A stretch of DNA of 64,000 nt, taken from the NCBI GenBank assembly GCA_036397755.1, contig DASWII010000044.1:19691-83690 (forward strand), written 5' to 3'. The notes below the pieces were generated by a model. That model was given only the letters and a program-made list of their open reading frames with translations. It was not told the DNA's origin and ran no database searches. This stretch comes from CAMYLY01 sp036397755 (lineage in GTDB: Bacteria > Gemmatimonadota > Gemmatimonadetes > Gemmatimonadales > GWC2-71-9). Shown piece by piece: positions 15,920 through 25,142 of this stretch; positions within the stretch are counted from its first letter, which is position 1, and each line of letters opens with the position of its first letter. Position numbers and translations under genes: made by a program.

Positions 15920-17409
15920 AGTCGGCGACGAGAGCTACCGCGATCGAACGGGTGCGGACACCGCTGTTGGCCGTGGTGATGGGGGAGCTGCGCGGTCGCG
16001 GCTTGCCGCCGTGGCTCCGAGGGCTCGACGGCGCGACCGGCGGCGCGCTGGGCCGTGCGGTGGCCACGCGGGACTTTCGTGGCAAGCGGGATGAGACCCT
16101 GCTGGTGTACGGGCGCAACGGGCCGCGGCGGGTGCTGCTCGTGGGGCTCGGCACGCCGGAGGAAACGAGCCGCAGTGCCGTACGCCGCGCCGCCGCGATC
16201 GCCGCGCGGCAGGGCGTGACCCTCGGGGTGCCGAGCCTTGCGTTGTACGTCGCCGTCGAGCGCACGAGCGCCCTGACGTCGGAGGCGATCGGCCAGGTCG
16301 CCGTCGAGGGCGCGGCCCAGGGGGCGTGGGGGTTCGACGACCTCAAGGGCGTGGCTCCCGAAAAGGGCCGCCCCAATCGCGTGGAGCTCCTCGTGGATGC
16401 GGACGCGCGCGCCGACACGGAACGCGGGCGGAAGCTGGGGCAGGCAATCGCCGACGGTCAGACCCTGGCCCGCGGGTTACAACAACTGCCGGGCAACCAC
16501 TGTACGCCGTCGCATCTGGCGAGTGTGGCCAACGACCTGGCCGGTCGGCACGGGTTCAAGGTTACCGTGCTGGGTCCGAAGGAACTCACCAAGATGGGGA
16601 TGGGCGCGCTGCTCGCGGTGGCCCAGGGGTCGCAGCAGGAGCCACGGTTGATCGTCCTCGAGTACCGTGGCGCCGGCGGCGACGCGCCGCTGTGTTTCGT
16701 GGGCAAGGGGGTGACGTTCGACTCAGGCGGCATCTCCATCAAGCCCGCGGCGAGCATGGAAGAGATGAAGTACGACATGTCCGGGGCCGCGGCGGTCCTG
16801 GGCCTGTTCGAGGTGCTCGGTCAGGTCAAGCCCGGCGCAAACGTGGTGGGCATCGTGCCGGCCACCGAGAATCTCCCCTCTGGTACCGCGATCAAACCCG
16901 GCGACGTGGTCAAGAGCCATTACGGCAAGACGATCGAAATCGTGAACACGGACGCGGAAGGCCGATTGATCCTGGCCGACGCGCTCTCCCACGCACGGTC
17001 GTTTGCGCCCGCCTGCGTGATCGACATCGCGACGCTCACCGGGGCCGTCGTCATCGGGCTGGGACATCACGCAACCGCGGTGATGGGGAATGACGATCCG
17101 TTGCTCGACGAGATCCGTGACGCCGGCGCCCGCGCCGGTGAATTGTGCTGGCCGCTCCCGCTGTGGGAGGACTACCGCGAGCAGATCAAGTCGGACGTGG
17201 CCGACGTGAAGAACACCGGAGGGCGTCCGGCGGGAAGCATTACGGCTGGATGGTTTCTCAGAGAATTCGTCGAGGGACTGTGCTGGGCGCATCTCGACGT
17301 AGCGGGGACGGCGTACCTCGATGCCGATCGACCGGATATTGCGAAGGGACCGACGGCCGTCGGCGTGAGGCTCTTCTCGGAGTTCGTGCTCGGGCGCACG
17401 GGCGGGTGA
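15916..17409 (+). CDS. pepA: Leucyl aminopeptidase (M17, PepA-like)
   Basis: A 497-residue M17 metallo-aminopeptidase. The C-terminal catalytic domain has VGKGVTFDSGGISIKP (metal Lys and Asp), MKYDMSGAAAVLG and the signature NTDAEGRLILADAL (metal Asp and Glu). The N-terminal domain (about residues 1-170) is the usual regulatory/DNA-binding-type lobe, and ends before QLPGNHCTPSHLA. It removes N-terminal residues from peptides in the cytoplasm. The start overlaps icd, and its own stop overlaps the following outer-membrane protein gene (GTGA). Confidence 0.94.
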   Translation: MKSATRATAIERVRTPLLAVVMGELRGRGLPPWLRGLDGATGGALGRAVATRDFRGKRDETLLVYGRNGPRRVLLVGLGTPEETSRSAVRRAAAIAARQGVTLGVPSLALYVAVERTSALTSEAIGQVAVEGAAQGAWGFDDLKGVAPEKGRPNRVELLVDADARADTERGRKLGQAIADGQTLARGLQQLPGNHCTPSHLASVANDLAGRHGFKVTVLGPKELTKMGMGALLAVAQGSQQEPRLIVLEYRGAGGDAPLCFVGKGVTFDSGGISIKPAASMEEMKYDMSGAAAVLGLFEVLGQVKPGANVVGIVPATENLPSGTAIKPGDVVKSHYGKTIEIVNTDAEGRLILADALSHARSFAPACVIDIATLTGAVVIGLGHHATAVMGNDDPLLDEIRDAGARAGELCWPLPLWEDYREQIKSDVADVKNTGGRPAGSITAGWFLREFVEGLCWAHLDVAGTAYLDADRPDIAKGPTAVGVRLFSEFVLGRTGG

Positions 17410-19181
17410 CCCACGCGGCGCGTTGTGGCGCCGCCGTGGTGATCGTTCTGGGCATCGTCCCGGGGCGGGCGGCGGCGCAAGACACGACGGCAGTCGATCC
17501 TTCGGTAACCCTCGAGCGGGATTCGCTCCCCGCGGAGATCGTGCCGGCCACGCCGACCCTCCCGCTCCTCCCGGAGGTACCCATCGGCCCGTTGGCGCCG
17601 GGATCCCGATACGTGTTCACCCGGGATTCGATCCTCTGGTCGTCCGCCATCACGCTGGCCGATCTGCTGGCCGAGATTCCCGGAGTGTTCGTGGCCCGGA
17701 CGGGCGTGTTCGGCCAGCCGGAGTACGTGCAATACGGCGGGCGGGGTGGATCCAGCCTGGAGATCTACTGGGACGGCGCGCGAATGACCCCGCTCGGGGC
17801 CGACAGCCTGTTCCACGATCCGACGTTGGTGTCGTTGCGCTACGTGCGTCAGGTGGACGTCGAAGTACTGCCGTCCGTGCTGCACGTCTATCTCGCGTCC
17901 GAACGGCACGAGGCGGGCGACGCCCGCTCCACCGTCCGCGTGATGGCGGGGGCGTTCCAGGCGGCCAACTACTCGGCGCTGTTCCAGAAGCGTACCGCCG
18001 GTGGGATCAGTCTCGACCTCGCGGCGGACTTTCTCGGCACCGACGGCGCGAGCGGCGCGGGCAGGACCGATCATCGATTCGACGTGTGGGGCAGGGTGGG
18101 CTGGATGCCCACGGAGCGCGTCGACGCGTCGTATCAAGTGCGCCGGAGCCGCATGGACCGCGGCCTGGCCCAGACGGGCACGCCGGCCCGCGCCGGTTTG
18201 CGGACCGATCACCGATTCCAGCTCACGGTCGCCTCGGCGCCGGCCGGCCGCGGGGCGCGCCTGGACGCCGGTCTCCTCGTCAGTTCATGGGCACCGGACT
18301 CGGGATCCGCCGAAAGCGATCAGCACGAGCGCAGGGTGTTTACGAGGCTGGCTGTCGACCGGCCGGATCTCGGAGCGTCCCTGGGATTCGAACTCGGGGA
18401 TCGCTGGACCCCCTGGTCGGCGGACGCGCGGGCGGGGTGGGTTCCCGTCCCCGGCATTGTGCTCGCGGGCCAAGCCCGCACGGCGGAACACAAGGGCGGC
18501 CGCTCGTCGCAGTCCGTGCAGGGCAGTCTGGGCGTGTATCGCGGACCATTCTCGCTATCGGGTGAACTGGCGGTCGCCAAAGCGTTGCAGGCCCCGGCGC
18601 TCGCGTTCGACACCGCGGTGGTCACGCGAGACGAAGCGGTGCGATTCGGCGTGGATCTGGGTCCGTTGCTGGGAACGGCATCGCTGGTGCGGCGGGATGG
18701 GTATGACCCGTATCCCTATCCCGAGCTCGTGGCCGTGGGGGCGTTGGGTCGCTCCGAGCCGGCGACCTACCTGGTGGCCGACGCCACGCTCGGCCCGTTT
18801 GCCGGGTGGATGCTCACGGGATGGTACTCCGATCCGCTGCGTGGCGGTTTGGCGGCGTTGCAGCCACCCAAGCATGGGCGGTTCGCCGTCACCTTTCGGT
18901 CGAAGTTCTGGCGAACGTTTCGTTCAGGCGCGTTCGATCTCCAGGTGCGGTTCGCGGTGGAGTCGTGGAGTACGGGGGTCGCGGGCGTGAACAACGACGG
19001 CACGCCGATCGTGCTTCCGGGCGCCACGTTCATCGAGTACCACATTGCGTTTCAATTGCTTGGATTCACGGCGTTCTGGGACCTGCGCAACGGGCGCCTC
19101 TCGGATGCTGGATTCGTTCCGGGAATCCCGTATCCCAAAAACGCCCAGACGTTTGGCGTGACGTGGCGATTCGCAAACTGA
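17406..19181 (+). CDS. Outer-membrane TonB-plug-like protein
   Basis: A 591-residue predicted outer-membrane protein. The N-terminus is a signal peptide (AAVVIVLGIVPGRAAAQ). Residues about 75-160 resemble a TonB-receptor plug domain (LADLLAEIPGVFVARTG, QYGGRGGSSLEIYWDGARM, RYVRQVDVEVLPS). The rest is rich in alternating hydrophobic strands, with the last strand ending in TWRF, consistent with a beta-barrel. The barrel is shorter than in classic receptors (usually over 650 residues) and no TonB box is obvious. The GTG at 17406 overlaps the pepA stop; the upstream frame is antisense-like and rejected. Substrate unknown. Confidence 0.65.
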   Translation: MTHAARCGAAVVIVLGIVPGRAAAQDTTAVDPSVTLERDSLPAEIVPATPTLPLLPEVPIGPLAPGSRYVFTRDSILWSSAITLADLLAEIPGVFVARTGVFGQPEYVQYGGRGGSSLEIYWDGARMTPLGADSLFHDPTLVSLRYVRQVDVEVLPSVLHVYLASERHEAGDARSTVRVMAGAFQAANYSALFQKRTAGGISLDLAADFLGTDGASGAGRTDHRFDVWGRVGWMPTERVDASYQVRRSRMDRGLAQTGTPARAGLRTDHRFQLTVASAPAGRGARLDAGLLVSSWAPDSGSAESDQHERRVFTRLAVDRPDLGASLGFELGDRWTPWSADARAGWVPVPGIVLAGQARTAEHKGGRSSQSVQGSLGVYRGPFSLSGELAVAKALQAPALAFDTAVVTRDEAVRFGVDLGPLLGTASLVRRDGYDPYPYPELVAVGALGRSEPATYLVADATLGPFAGWMLTGWYSDPLRGGLAALQPPKHGRFAVTFRSKFWRTFRSGAFDLQVRFAVESWSTGVAGVNNDGTPIVLPGATFIEYHIAFQLLGFTAFWDLRNGRLSDAGFVPGIPYPKNAQTFGVTWRFAN

Positions 19182-19260
19182 CCACGGGATCGCGGTGCTT
19201 TACCGTCGGTTCCGGGACCGCTAGGTTTTCCGCCCCTGCCTGCACGGATCGAGGAGTCCT

Positions 19261-20136
19261 TTGCCCCACTCGATGACGGGATTCGGAACCGCGGAAGGCG
19301 TTTGTGGCGGCGGCCGCATCGCGGTGTCGGCACGGTCGGTCAATCATCGGCACTTGCAGGTGCAGTGCCGCCTGCCGTTGTCGCTCCAGGCCATGGAAGC
19401 GCCGATTCGCGACCGCGTGCGGGAGCGCCTCCAACGGGGCCACGTCAGTATCGCCATCTCATGGGAGCAGGAACCCGAGAGCCGGCTCGCCTTTCGTGTG
19501 GATGTCGCGCGCGCGAAGGCCTTGCAGGGGGCGCTCCAGGAGCTCGCCCGCGAGCTCGGGCTCGACGATCGACTCGACATGGCGTTCTTCGCGCGTCAGA
19601 CCGACGTGCTCGTGCCGGCCGATGGCGGCGAAACGCCGGTGGAGCCGGACGAACTGCTGCTCGTGGTGGACCAGGCGCTCGATGGCCTCACGGCCGCGCG
19701 CGCGCGGGAGGGCGCCGCCTTGCGGGCCGCGCTGGAGCGGTCGCTCGCCCTCCTGGAATCGCACGCGACCGCCGTGGAGGTGCGCGCTCCGCTGCGGTTG
19801 GATGAGGAACGCGAGCGGGTCCGCGCCCGGGTCGCGGACATCCTGGAGGGTCGGGACGTACCACAGGATCGGCTGGAACTCGAGATCGTGCTGCTCGCCG
19901 AGAAGCTCGACGTCTCGGAAGAGGTCGTGCGGTTGCGCGCGCATATCCGAGCGGCCGGCGACGCGCTTGCCGGTACGGCGCCGTGCGGAAAGCGGCTGAG
20001 CTTTCTCGGGCAGGAGATGCTCCGCGAGATCAACACGATCGGATCCAAAGGGGCCGACACGGCGATCGTGGCGGCCGTGATCGAGATGAAGATCGAGTTG
20101 GAGAAGATCCGAGAGCAGGTCGAGAACCTTGAGTGA
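19261..20136 (+). CDS. yicC: YicC-family endoribonuclease
   Basis: A 291-residue YicC/YloC protein. It opens with the family signature HSMTGFGTAEG and has SVNHRHLQVQCRLP nearby; the C-terminal DUF1732 part ends in GKRLSFLGQEMLREINTIGSK. The TTG at 19261 is supported by GAGGAG located 6-7 bases upstream; an ATG four codons later is the alternative. It lies in front of gmk and rpoZ, the arrangement seen in many bacteria. YicC proteins are RNases that act on mRNA and small RNAs. Confidence 0.92.
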   Translation: MPHSMTGFGTAEGVCGGGRIAVSARSVNHRHLQVQCRLPLSLQAMEAPIRDRVRERLQRGHVSIAISWEQEPESRLAFRVDVARAKALQGALQELARELGLDDRLDMAFFARQTDVLVPADGGETPVEPDELLLVVDQALDGLTAARAREGAALRAALERSLALLESHATAVEVRAPLRLDEERERVRARVADILEGRDVPQDRLELEIVLLAEKLDVSEEVVRLRAHIRAAGDALAGTAPCGKRLSFLGQEMLREINTIGSKGADTAIVAAVIEMKIELEKIREQVENLE

Positions 20137-20791
20137 GCGTGAGTCGGGGCGCGCGCGTCTGTTCGTGTTGTCCGCGCCGTCCGGGGCGGGAAAGACGACG
20201 ATCGTGCAGGCATTGGTGGATCGGCGGTCGGACGTCGCGCACAGCGTCTCAGCCACCACGCGAGAGCCCCGCGCCGGCGAGCGTGACGGCATCGATTATC
20301 ACTTCCTGACCCGTGACGCGTTCGAGCAGCGCGTGGCGGCGGGAGACTTTCTCGAGTGGGCCGAGTACAGCGGTCACCTGTACGGCACGCTGGCGTCCGA
20401 GGTGGACGGCATCCTCGCGGGTGGCAAGCACGTCGTGCTCGACATCGAGGTCCGGGGTGCCCGGCAACTGCGCCAGCGCCGGGACGATGTGGTGACTATC
20501 TTTATCCTCCCTCCGGCGGCCGAGGCGCTGCTCGAACGCCTTGGGGGCCGGAGCGCGGATCGGCCGGAGCAGGTCGCGCGCCGGATGCGACGCGCGATGG
20601 CGGAAATCGAGGAAGCGCCCGCGTACGACTTCGTGTTGGAGAACCGCGACCTCGAGATGGCGATCCGGGACGTCGCCGCGATCGTCGACGGAGCGCGGGC
20701 CGGATTGGAACCCGGCGAGGTCGAGAATCGGGTGGTATCGCTGCGAACCGGACTTGCCCGGCTCGCCAAAACGATGAACGCAGATCGGTAG
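20129..20791 (+). CDS. gmk: Guanylate kinase
   Basis: A 220-residue guanylate kinase that phosphorylates GMP. The P-loop SAPSGAGKTTIV is near residue 15, followed by VSATTREPRAGERDGIDYHF (GMP-binding) and the EYSGHLYGT segment. RPEQVARRMRRAMAEI forms the lid. It begins with a TTG that overlaps the end of yicC; no ATG is available closer to the P-loop. It is followed 8 bp later by rpoZ. Confidence 0.95.
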   Translation: MSERESGRARLFVLSAPSGAGKTTIVQALVDRRSDVAHSVSATTREPRAGERDGIDYHFLTRDAFEQRVAAGDFLEWAEYSGHLYGTLASEVDGILAGGKHVVLDIEVRGARQLRQRRDDVVTIFILPPAAEALLERLGGRSADRPEQVARRMRRAMAEIEEAPAYDFVLENRDLEMAIRDVAAIVDGARAGLEPGEVENRVVSLRTGLARLAKTMNADR

Positions 20792-20799
20792 GGAGTTGG

Positions 20800-21009
20800 A
20801 TGCACATCTACACACCGGTGGAGGTTGCCAGCCAGGCGGGCAACAAGTACTTGGGGGTCCTCGTGGCGGCGAAGTTCGCGCGGTTTGTCAACGACTTCCC
20901 GCGTGACCGCTCGACCGAGGAGGTGAAGCTCACGACGCGCGCGCTCGACGCGCTTGCGGCCGGACAGCTCTCCTATCGGCTCGTACGCCGGCGGCGCCAA
21001 GAGACATGA
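20800..21009 (+). CDS. rpoZ: RNA polymerase omega subunit
   Basis: A 69-residue omega subunit. It reads YTPVEVASQAGNKYLGVLVA, then FPRDRSTEEVKLTTRALDAL and a basic C-terminus LVRRRRQE, matching RpoZ of this type. The Shine-Dalgarno TAGGGAG lies just before the ATG at 20800. It sits between gmk and coaBC, the standard neighbourhood, and overlaps coaBC by 4 bp. Confidence 0.93.
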   Translation: MHIYTPVEVASQAGNKYLGVLVAAKFARFVNDFPRDRSTEEVKLTTRALDALAAGQLSYRLVRRRRQET

Positions 21010-22202
21010 CGCTGGCCGGCCGACGCGTCGTCTTGGGCGTGTCGGGCGGAATTGCGAGCTACAAAGCCTGCACCATCGCCCGGCGCCTGTCCGAGGCCGG
21101 CACGGCCGTCGACGTGGTGCTCACGTCGGCGGCCGCCGAGTTCGTGCGGCCGGTGACGTTCGAAGCCCTGACGGGTCGGCCCGTCCAGGCGTCACTCTGG
21201 GAGCGGGGCAGGGCGCTCACCCACATCCATCTCGCGCGGGACCCGGATCTGATCGTCGTTGCCCCCGCGACGGCCAACCTGCTGGCGCGGGCGGCACAGG
21301 GCCTGGCGGACGATCTTCTCACCGCGCTACTGCTCGCCTCCACGCGGCCCGTGCTGGTCGCGCCCGCGATGAACGACGAGATGTTCGCGCACGCCGCAAC
21401 GCAGTCGCATCTGGATGTGCTTCGCGAGCGCGGGTGGGAGATCGTGGGTCCGGCGGTAGGGCCGCTGGCGGAGGGGACGAGCGATCGCCCGGGGAGAATG
21501 GTCGAGCCGGAGATCGTCGTGCAGCATGTGGCGCGTGCACTCACGGCGCCGTCGAGTGCCCTGCGGGGGAAGCACGTGGTGGTGACTGCCGGGGCCACGC
21601 GCGAGTATTTGGACGACGTGCGCGTCATCACCAATCCCTCGTCCGGACGGATGGGGGTCGCCTTGGCGTCCGCCGCGTGGATCCGGGGAGCCCGCGTGAC
21701 GTTGGTGCTGGGTCCGACGGCCCTGCCGGCACCGCACGGTCCCGAGGTACGACGCGTCACGACGACCGCCGATCTCGCCGCGACGGTGACGGCACTCCTG
21801 GACTCGACGGACGTCTTGCTCATGGCGGCGGCTCCGGCCGACTACCGGGCGCGTGAGCGATGGGCGGGGAAGCGCCCCCGCGGTGACGGCACGGTAACGG
21901 TGACGTTGGAACCCACCACCGATGTGCTCGCCGCCGCGACCAAGGGCCGCAAGGCTGGGAGCGTGGTCGTCGGATTCGCGCTGGAGACCGGGGAAGGGGC
22001 ACGCGATAGGGCGCGCGCCAAGCTGGAGCGCAAGGGAGCGGACCTCATCGTCCTGAATCGCGCCGACCAGTCGGACGCCGGGTTCGAGGTCGAGACCAAC
22101 CGGGTCACGTTGGTGGGGCCGCGTGACGCCACCGACGTCCCCGCGGGAACGAAAGCGGAGGTGTCCGAGGCAGTGCTCGATGCTGTCGAGTCTTTGTTGT
22201 GA
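21006..22202 (+). CDS. coaBC: Phosphopantothenoylcysteine decarboxylase / phosphopantothenate-cysteine ligase
   Basis: A 398-residue bifunctional coenzyme A enzyme. The N-terminal flavoprotein (CoaC) domain has GVSGGIASYKACTIARRL, the PATANLLARAAQGLADDLL segment and APAMNDEMF near the active site. The C-terminal CoaB domain starts at about residue 190 with HVVVTAGATREYLDDVRVITN and SSGRMGVALA. The linker is short, as in most bacterial fusions. The start overlaps rpoZ (ATGA) and the stop overlaps the UDG gene (GTGA). Confidence 0.94.
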   Translation: MTLAGRRVVLGVSGGIASYKACTIARRLSEAGTAVDVVLTSAAAEFVRPVTFEALTGRPVQASLWERGRALTHIHLARDPDLIVVAPATANLLARAAQGLADDLLTALLLASTRPVLVAPAMNDEMFAHAATQSHLDVLRERGWEIVGPAVGPLAEGTSDRPGRMVEPEIVVQHVARALTAPSSALRGKHVVVTAGATREYLDDVRVITNPSSGRMGVALASAAWIRGARVTLVLGPTALPAPHGPEVRRVTTTADLAATVTALLDSTDVLLMAAAPADYRARERWAGKRPRGDGTVTVTLEPTTDVLAAATKGRKAGSVVVGFALETGEGARDRARAKLERKGADLIVLNRADQSDAGFEVETNRVTLVGPRDATDVPAGTKAEVSEAVLDAVESLL

Positions 22203-23056
22203 CGGGAGCGGACGACCTCTTCGCGGCCTATGTGAAGCAGCGAATGCAGGCTGGGGAGACCGCGTGGATTCTGTCTCCGGGGACGCCGGTCCCCGTGCAG
22301 CCGCTCCGATCGGAAGAGCGGTCCTCCGGGACGGGCATCCCGCCCCGCGAGCAGACCCCCGCGAGCCCGCGGGCCGGCCGCCAGCGTCGGGCGCCCGCGG
22401 CCAGCGCCGGTCCCAAGTGGAGCAAGGGACTGCCGGACGTTCCCGGTTCGGGCATCGTGATTCCCGCGCCGCCTACCGATCTGTTCTCCGCCGACCCCCT
22501 GGCCAACCGAACGCTCGCGGAGCTCGAAGACGTGATCCGCGCCTGCACGGCATGCGTGCTGTGCAAACGGCGCAAGCAGGCGGTTCCGGGCGAGGGGCCC
22601 GGAGACGCGCGCCTGGTCGTGGTGGGCGAGGGGCCGGGGGCGCGAGAGGACGACCTCGGGCGCCCGTTCGTCGGGCGGGCGGGCGAACTGCTCACCGACA
22701 TACTCTCGGCCATCGAGTTACCGCGCGAGCGGGTGTTCATTTGCAACGTCGTGAAGTGCCGGCCGCCCGATAACCGCACGCCCGCGCAGGACGAAATCGA
22801 GGCGTGCATGCCATTCCTCCACCGGCAACTTGCAATCATTCGGCCGGCAGTGATACTTGCAATGGGCGCGACGGCGGCGCAGGCCCTGTTGCAGACACGG
22901 CAGTCGCTCGGTTCGATGCGGAATCAGGTCCACGAGTACCGCGGCATTCCGCTCATCGTGACCTACCACCCCGCAGCGCTGTTGCGAAACCCGAACTGGA
23001 AGAAGCCAACCTGGGATGACGTCCGTATCGCACGCCGGCTTGTCGACCGCGCCTGA
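22199..23056 (+). CDS. Uracil-DNA glycosylase, family 4 (4Fe-4S)
   Basis: A 285-residue protein whose C-terminal 190 residues are a family 4 UDG. The motifs are GEGPGAREDDLGRPFVGRAG (motif A), FICNVVKCRPPDNR, and TYHPAALLRNPNWK (motif B region). Cluster-binding cysteines are seen in CTACVLCKRRKQ and the later FICNVVKC. An N-terminal extension of about 90 residues is Pro/Arg-rich and probably disordered. It excises uracil from DNA. The GTG start overlaps coaBC; its 3' end overlaps dnaB by 41 bp, which is unusually long and favours coupled expression. Confidence 0.9.
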   Translation: MTGADDLFAAYVKQRMQAGETAWILSPGTPVPVQPLRSEERSSGTGIPPREQTPASPRAGRQRRAPAASAGPKWSKGLPDVPGSGIVIPAPPTDLFSADPLANRTLAELEDVIRACTACVLCKRRKQAVPGEGPGDARLVVVGEGPGAREDDLGRPFVGRAGELLTDILSAIELPRERVFICNVVKCRPPDNRTPAQDEIEACMPFLHRQLAIIRPAVILAMGATAAQALLQTRQSLGSMRNQVHEYRGIPLIVTYHPAALLRNPNWKKPTWDDVRIARRLVDRA

Positions 23057-24419
23057 CCAGTTCGCCGGGCGATCGACGCCCTGGAGCGAAGAAGCGGAGC
23101 AGGCGGTGCTCGGGGCGGTCCTCCTCGATCCCGATGCCGCGCTCCGCGTGGTCGAACTGCTCGACGACGCGGCGTTCTACCGCGACAGCCACCGCCGGAT
23201 CTTCCGCGCGATGGCCAAGATCGTCGAGCGCAACGACCTCGTCGATCCGTTGGTCCTGCGGGAGGAGCTGCATCGCGCTGGCGATCTCGACGCCTCGGGC
23301 GGCACCGATTACATCGCCGAGCTGTTGGACGTCGTCCCTACGGCGGCCAACGTGGATTACCACTGCCGCATCGTCAAGGAAAAGGCGCTGCGCCGGCGGT
23401 TGATCGAGGCGGGCACGGACATCGTGCAGTCCGCGTACCAGGGTCCCGACGAGGTCGACACGCTGCTCGACCGCGCGGAGCAACGGATTTTCGAGATCTC
23501 GTTCCAGCGTGGGACCGACGAGGTCGTGCGCATCAAGGAGCTGATGTGGCGCACGATGGAGCGCATAGAAGCGCGCCATCGAGGCGACGAATCGGTACGC
23601 GGTGTGATGAGTGGCTTCACAGATTTGGATGCGAAGACCAACGGATTCCAAAGGAGCGACCTGATCATCGTTGCCGCGCGGCCGTCAATGGGCAAGACTT
23701 CGTTCTGTTTGAACCTGGCGGCAAACGCCGCGCTCGAGAACAACGTCCGCACGGCGATCTTCTCGCTGGAGATGTCGCGCGACCAGATCGTGGAGCGGTT
23801 GTTGGCCGCCGAGAGCTTCGTCGATCTCTCCCGACTGCGGAGCGGGCATCTGCGTGACGACGATTACCCGAAGATGTCCCGCGCCGCCGGACTGCTGGGC
23901 ACGGCGCCCATTTGGATCGACGACACACCGGCGCTCACCCTGCTCGAGCTGCGCTCAAAAGCTCGCCGCCTCAAGGCCGAGCACGATATCGGCTTGCTGA
24001 TCGTCGACTACCTCCAGCTCATCCGCGGGACGTCGAGGGCGGAGAGCCGCCAGGAAGAGATCAGCCTGATCTCGCGGTCGCTCAAGGCTCTCGCGCGAGA
24101 GTTGGACACACCGGTTATCGCCCTGTCGCAGCTTTCGCGCGCTCCGGAACAACGCGGCGGAGATCGCCGCCCGCTGTTGTCGGATCTGAGGGACTCCGGC
24201 GCGATCGAGCAGGATGCCGACCTGGTGCTGTTCATCTACCGCGCGGAGATGTATCCGTCGGTGGTGGAGCGAGAACAAGGACAGGAAGGTGTGGCCGAGC
24301 TGATTCTCGCCAAGCACCGCAACGGCCCCACGGGGACTCTCAAGGCGACATTCCATAAGCAGTACACCCGGTTCGAGAACTACACGGATCGCCAGCCGAA
24401 CCGCGGCGACCTTCCCTGA
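23016..24419 (+). CDS. dnaB: Replicative DNA helicase DnaB
   Basis: A 467-residue DnaB. The N-terminal primase-interaction domain reads EEAEQAVLGAVLLDPDAA. The RecA-like helicase domain has Walker A AARPSMGKTSFCLNLA, Walker B GLLIVDYLQLI, the ALSQLSRAPEQR segment and DLRDSGAIEQDADLVLF with the arginine-finger motif nearby. There is no intein. The ATG at 23016 lies inside the UDG gene; later starts would cut into the conserved N-terminal domain. Confidence 0.95.
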   Translation: MTSVSHAGLSTAPDQFAGRSTPWSEEAEQAVLGAVLLDPDAALRVVELLDDAAFYRDSHRRIFRAMAKIVERNDLVDPLVLREELHRAGDLDASGGTDYIAELLDVVPTAANVDYHCRIVKEKALRRRLIEAGTDIVQSAYQGPDEVDTLLDRAEQRIFEISFQRGTDEVVRIKELMWRTMERIEARHRGDESVRGVMSGFTDLDAKTNGFQRSDLIIVAARPSMGKTSFCLNLAANAALENNVRTAIFSLEMSRDQIVERLLAAESFVDLSRLRSGHLRDDDYPKMSRAAGLLGTAPIWIDDTPALTLLELRSKARRLKAEHDIGLLIVDYLQLIRGTSRAESRQEEISLISRSLKALARELDTPVIALSQLSRAPEQRGGDRRPLLSDLRDSGAIEQDADLVLFIYRAEMYPSVVEREQGQEGVAELILAKHRNGPTGTLKATFHKQYTRFENYTDRQPNRGDLP

Positions 24420-24431
24420 CCCAGGCGGCGG

Positions 24432-25142
24432 ATGGAGCCGGTGAGCACGCGAGCATCCGTCGATCCCGTCGGCGTCCTGATCGCGGCGGCCGGGCTGGGT
24501 GAGCGGGCCGGACCCGGTGGGCCGAAACAGTTCCGCCTGGTGGCCGGTGTCCCGCTGTTGTTGCGCTCCATCCGACCGTTCGCCTCGCATCCCGCCGTGA
24601 CCGACATCGTCATCGCGCTCGCGCGGGAGCACGCGTTGCGTCCGCCGGATTGGCTGGCCGGCCTGACGGGAGATCGTCTGCGGGTGGTCGAGGGAGGTGC
24701 GGTGCGGTCCGGTTCCGTGCGCGCGGCGCTCAACGCGTTGGATCGGCGTTGCACCATCGTGCTCGTGCACGACGCGGCGCGACCGTTGGTGTCGCGAACC
24801 ACGATCGACGCGGTGATCGCGGTTGCCAGGGAGGGCGTGGGCGCCGTGCCCGCTGTGGCGCTGCGCGACACCGTCAAGCGGGCGGACGGCGCCGAGCTGC
24901 GGGTGACTGAGACGGTTGACCGGGGGAACCTCTGGAGGGCGCAGACGCCACAGGGGTTTCCCCGGGCGATGCTCGAGGAGGGTTTCCGCCGGGCCGGCGC
25001 CAACCTCGCCCGGTTCACCGACGAGTCGGCGCTGGTGGAGGCCACCGGGGCGATCGTGCGTCTGGTGCCTGACGACGAGACCAATCTCAAAGTGACCACG
25101 GCCGCGGACTTCCGTCTCGCCGAGGCCTTGCTCGACCGATGA
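24432..25142 (+). CDS. ispD: 2-C-methyl-D-erythritol 4-phosphate cytidylyltransferase
   Basis: A 236-residue cytidylyltransferase of the MEP isoprenoid pathway. It has the nucleotidyltransferase start VGVLIAAAGLGERAGPGGPKQF, VLVHDAARPLVS, and the RAQTPQGFP segment; the C-terminal DDETNLKVTTAADF block is typical. The MEP pathway is therefore the likely isoprenoid route. The ATG at 24432 is the upstream choice. The stop overlaps the next gene (ATGA). Confidence 0.93.
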   Translation: MEPVSTRASVDPVGVLIAAAGLGERAGPGGPKQFRLVAGVPLLLRSIRPFASHPAVTDIVIALAREHALRPPDWLAGLTGDRLRVVEGGAVRSGSVRAALNALDRRCTIVLVHDAARPLVSRTTIDAVIAVAREGVGAVPAVALRDTVKRADGAELRVTETVDRGNLWRAQTPQGFPRAMLEEGFRRAGANLARFTDESALVEATGAIVRLVPDDETNLKVTTAADFRLAEALLDR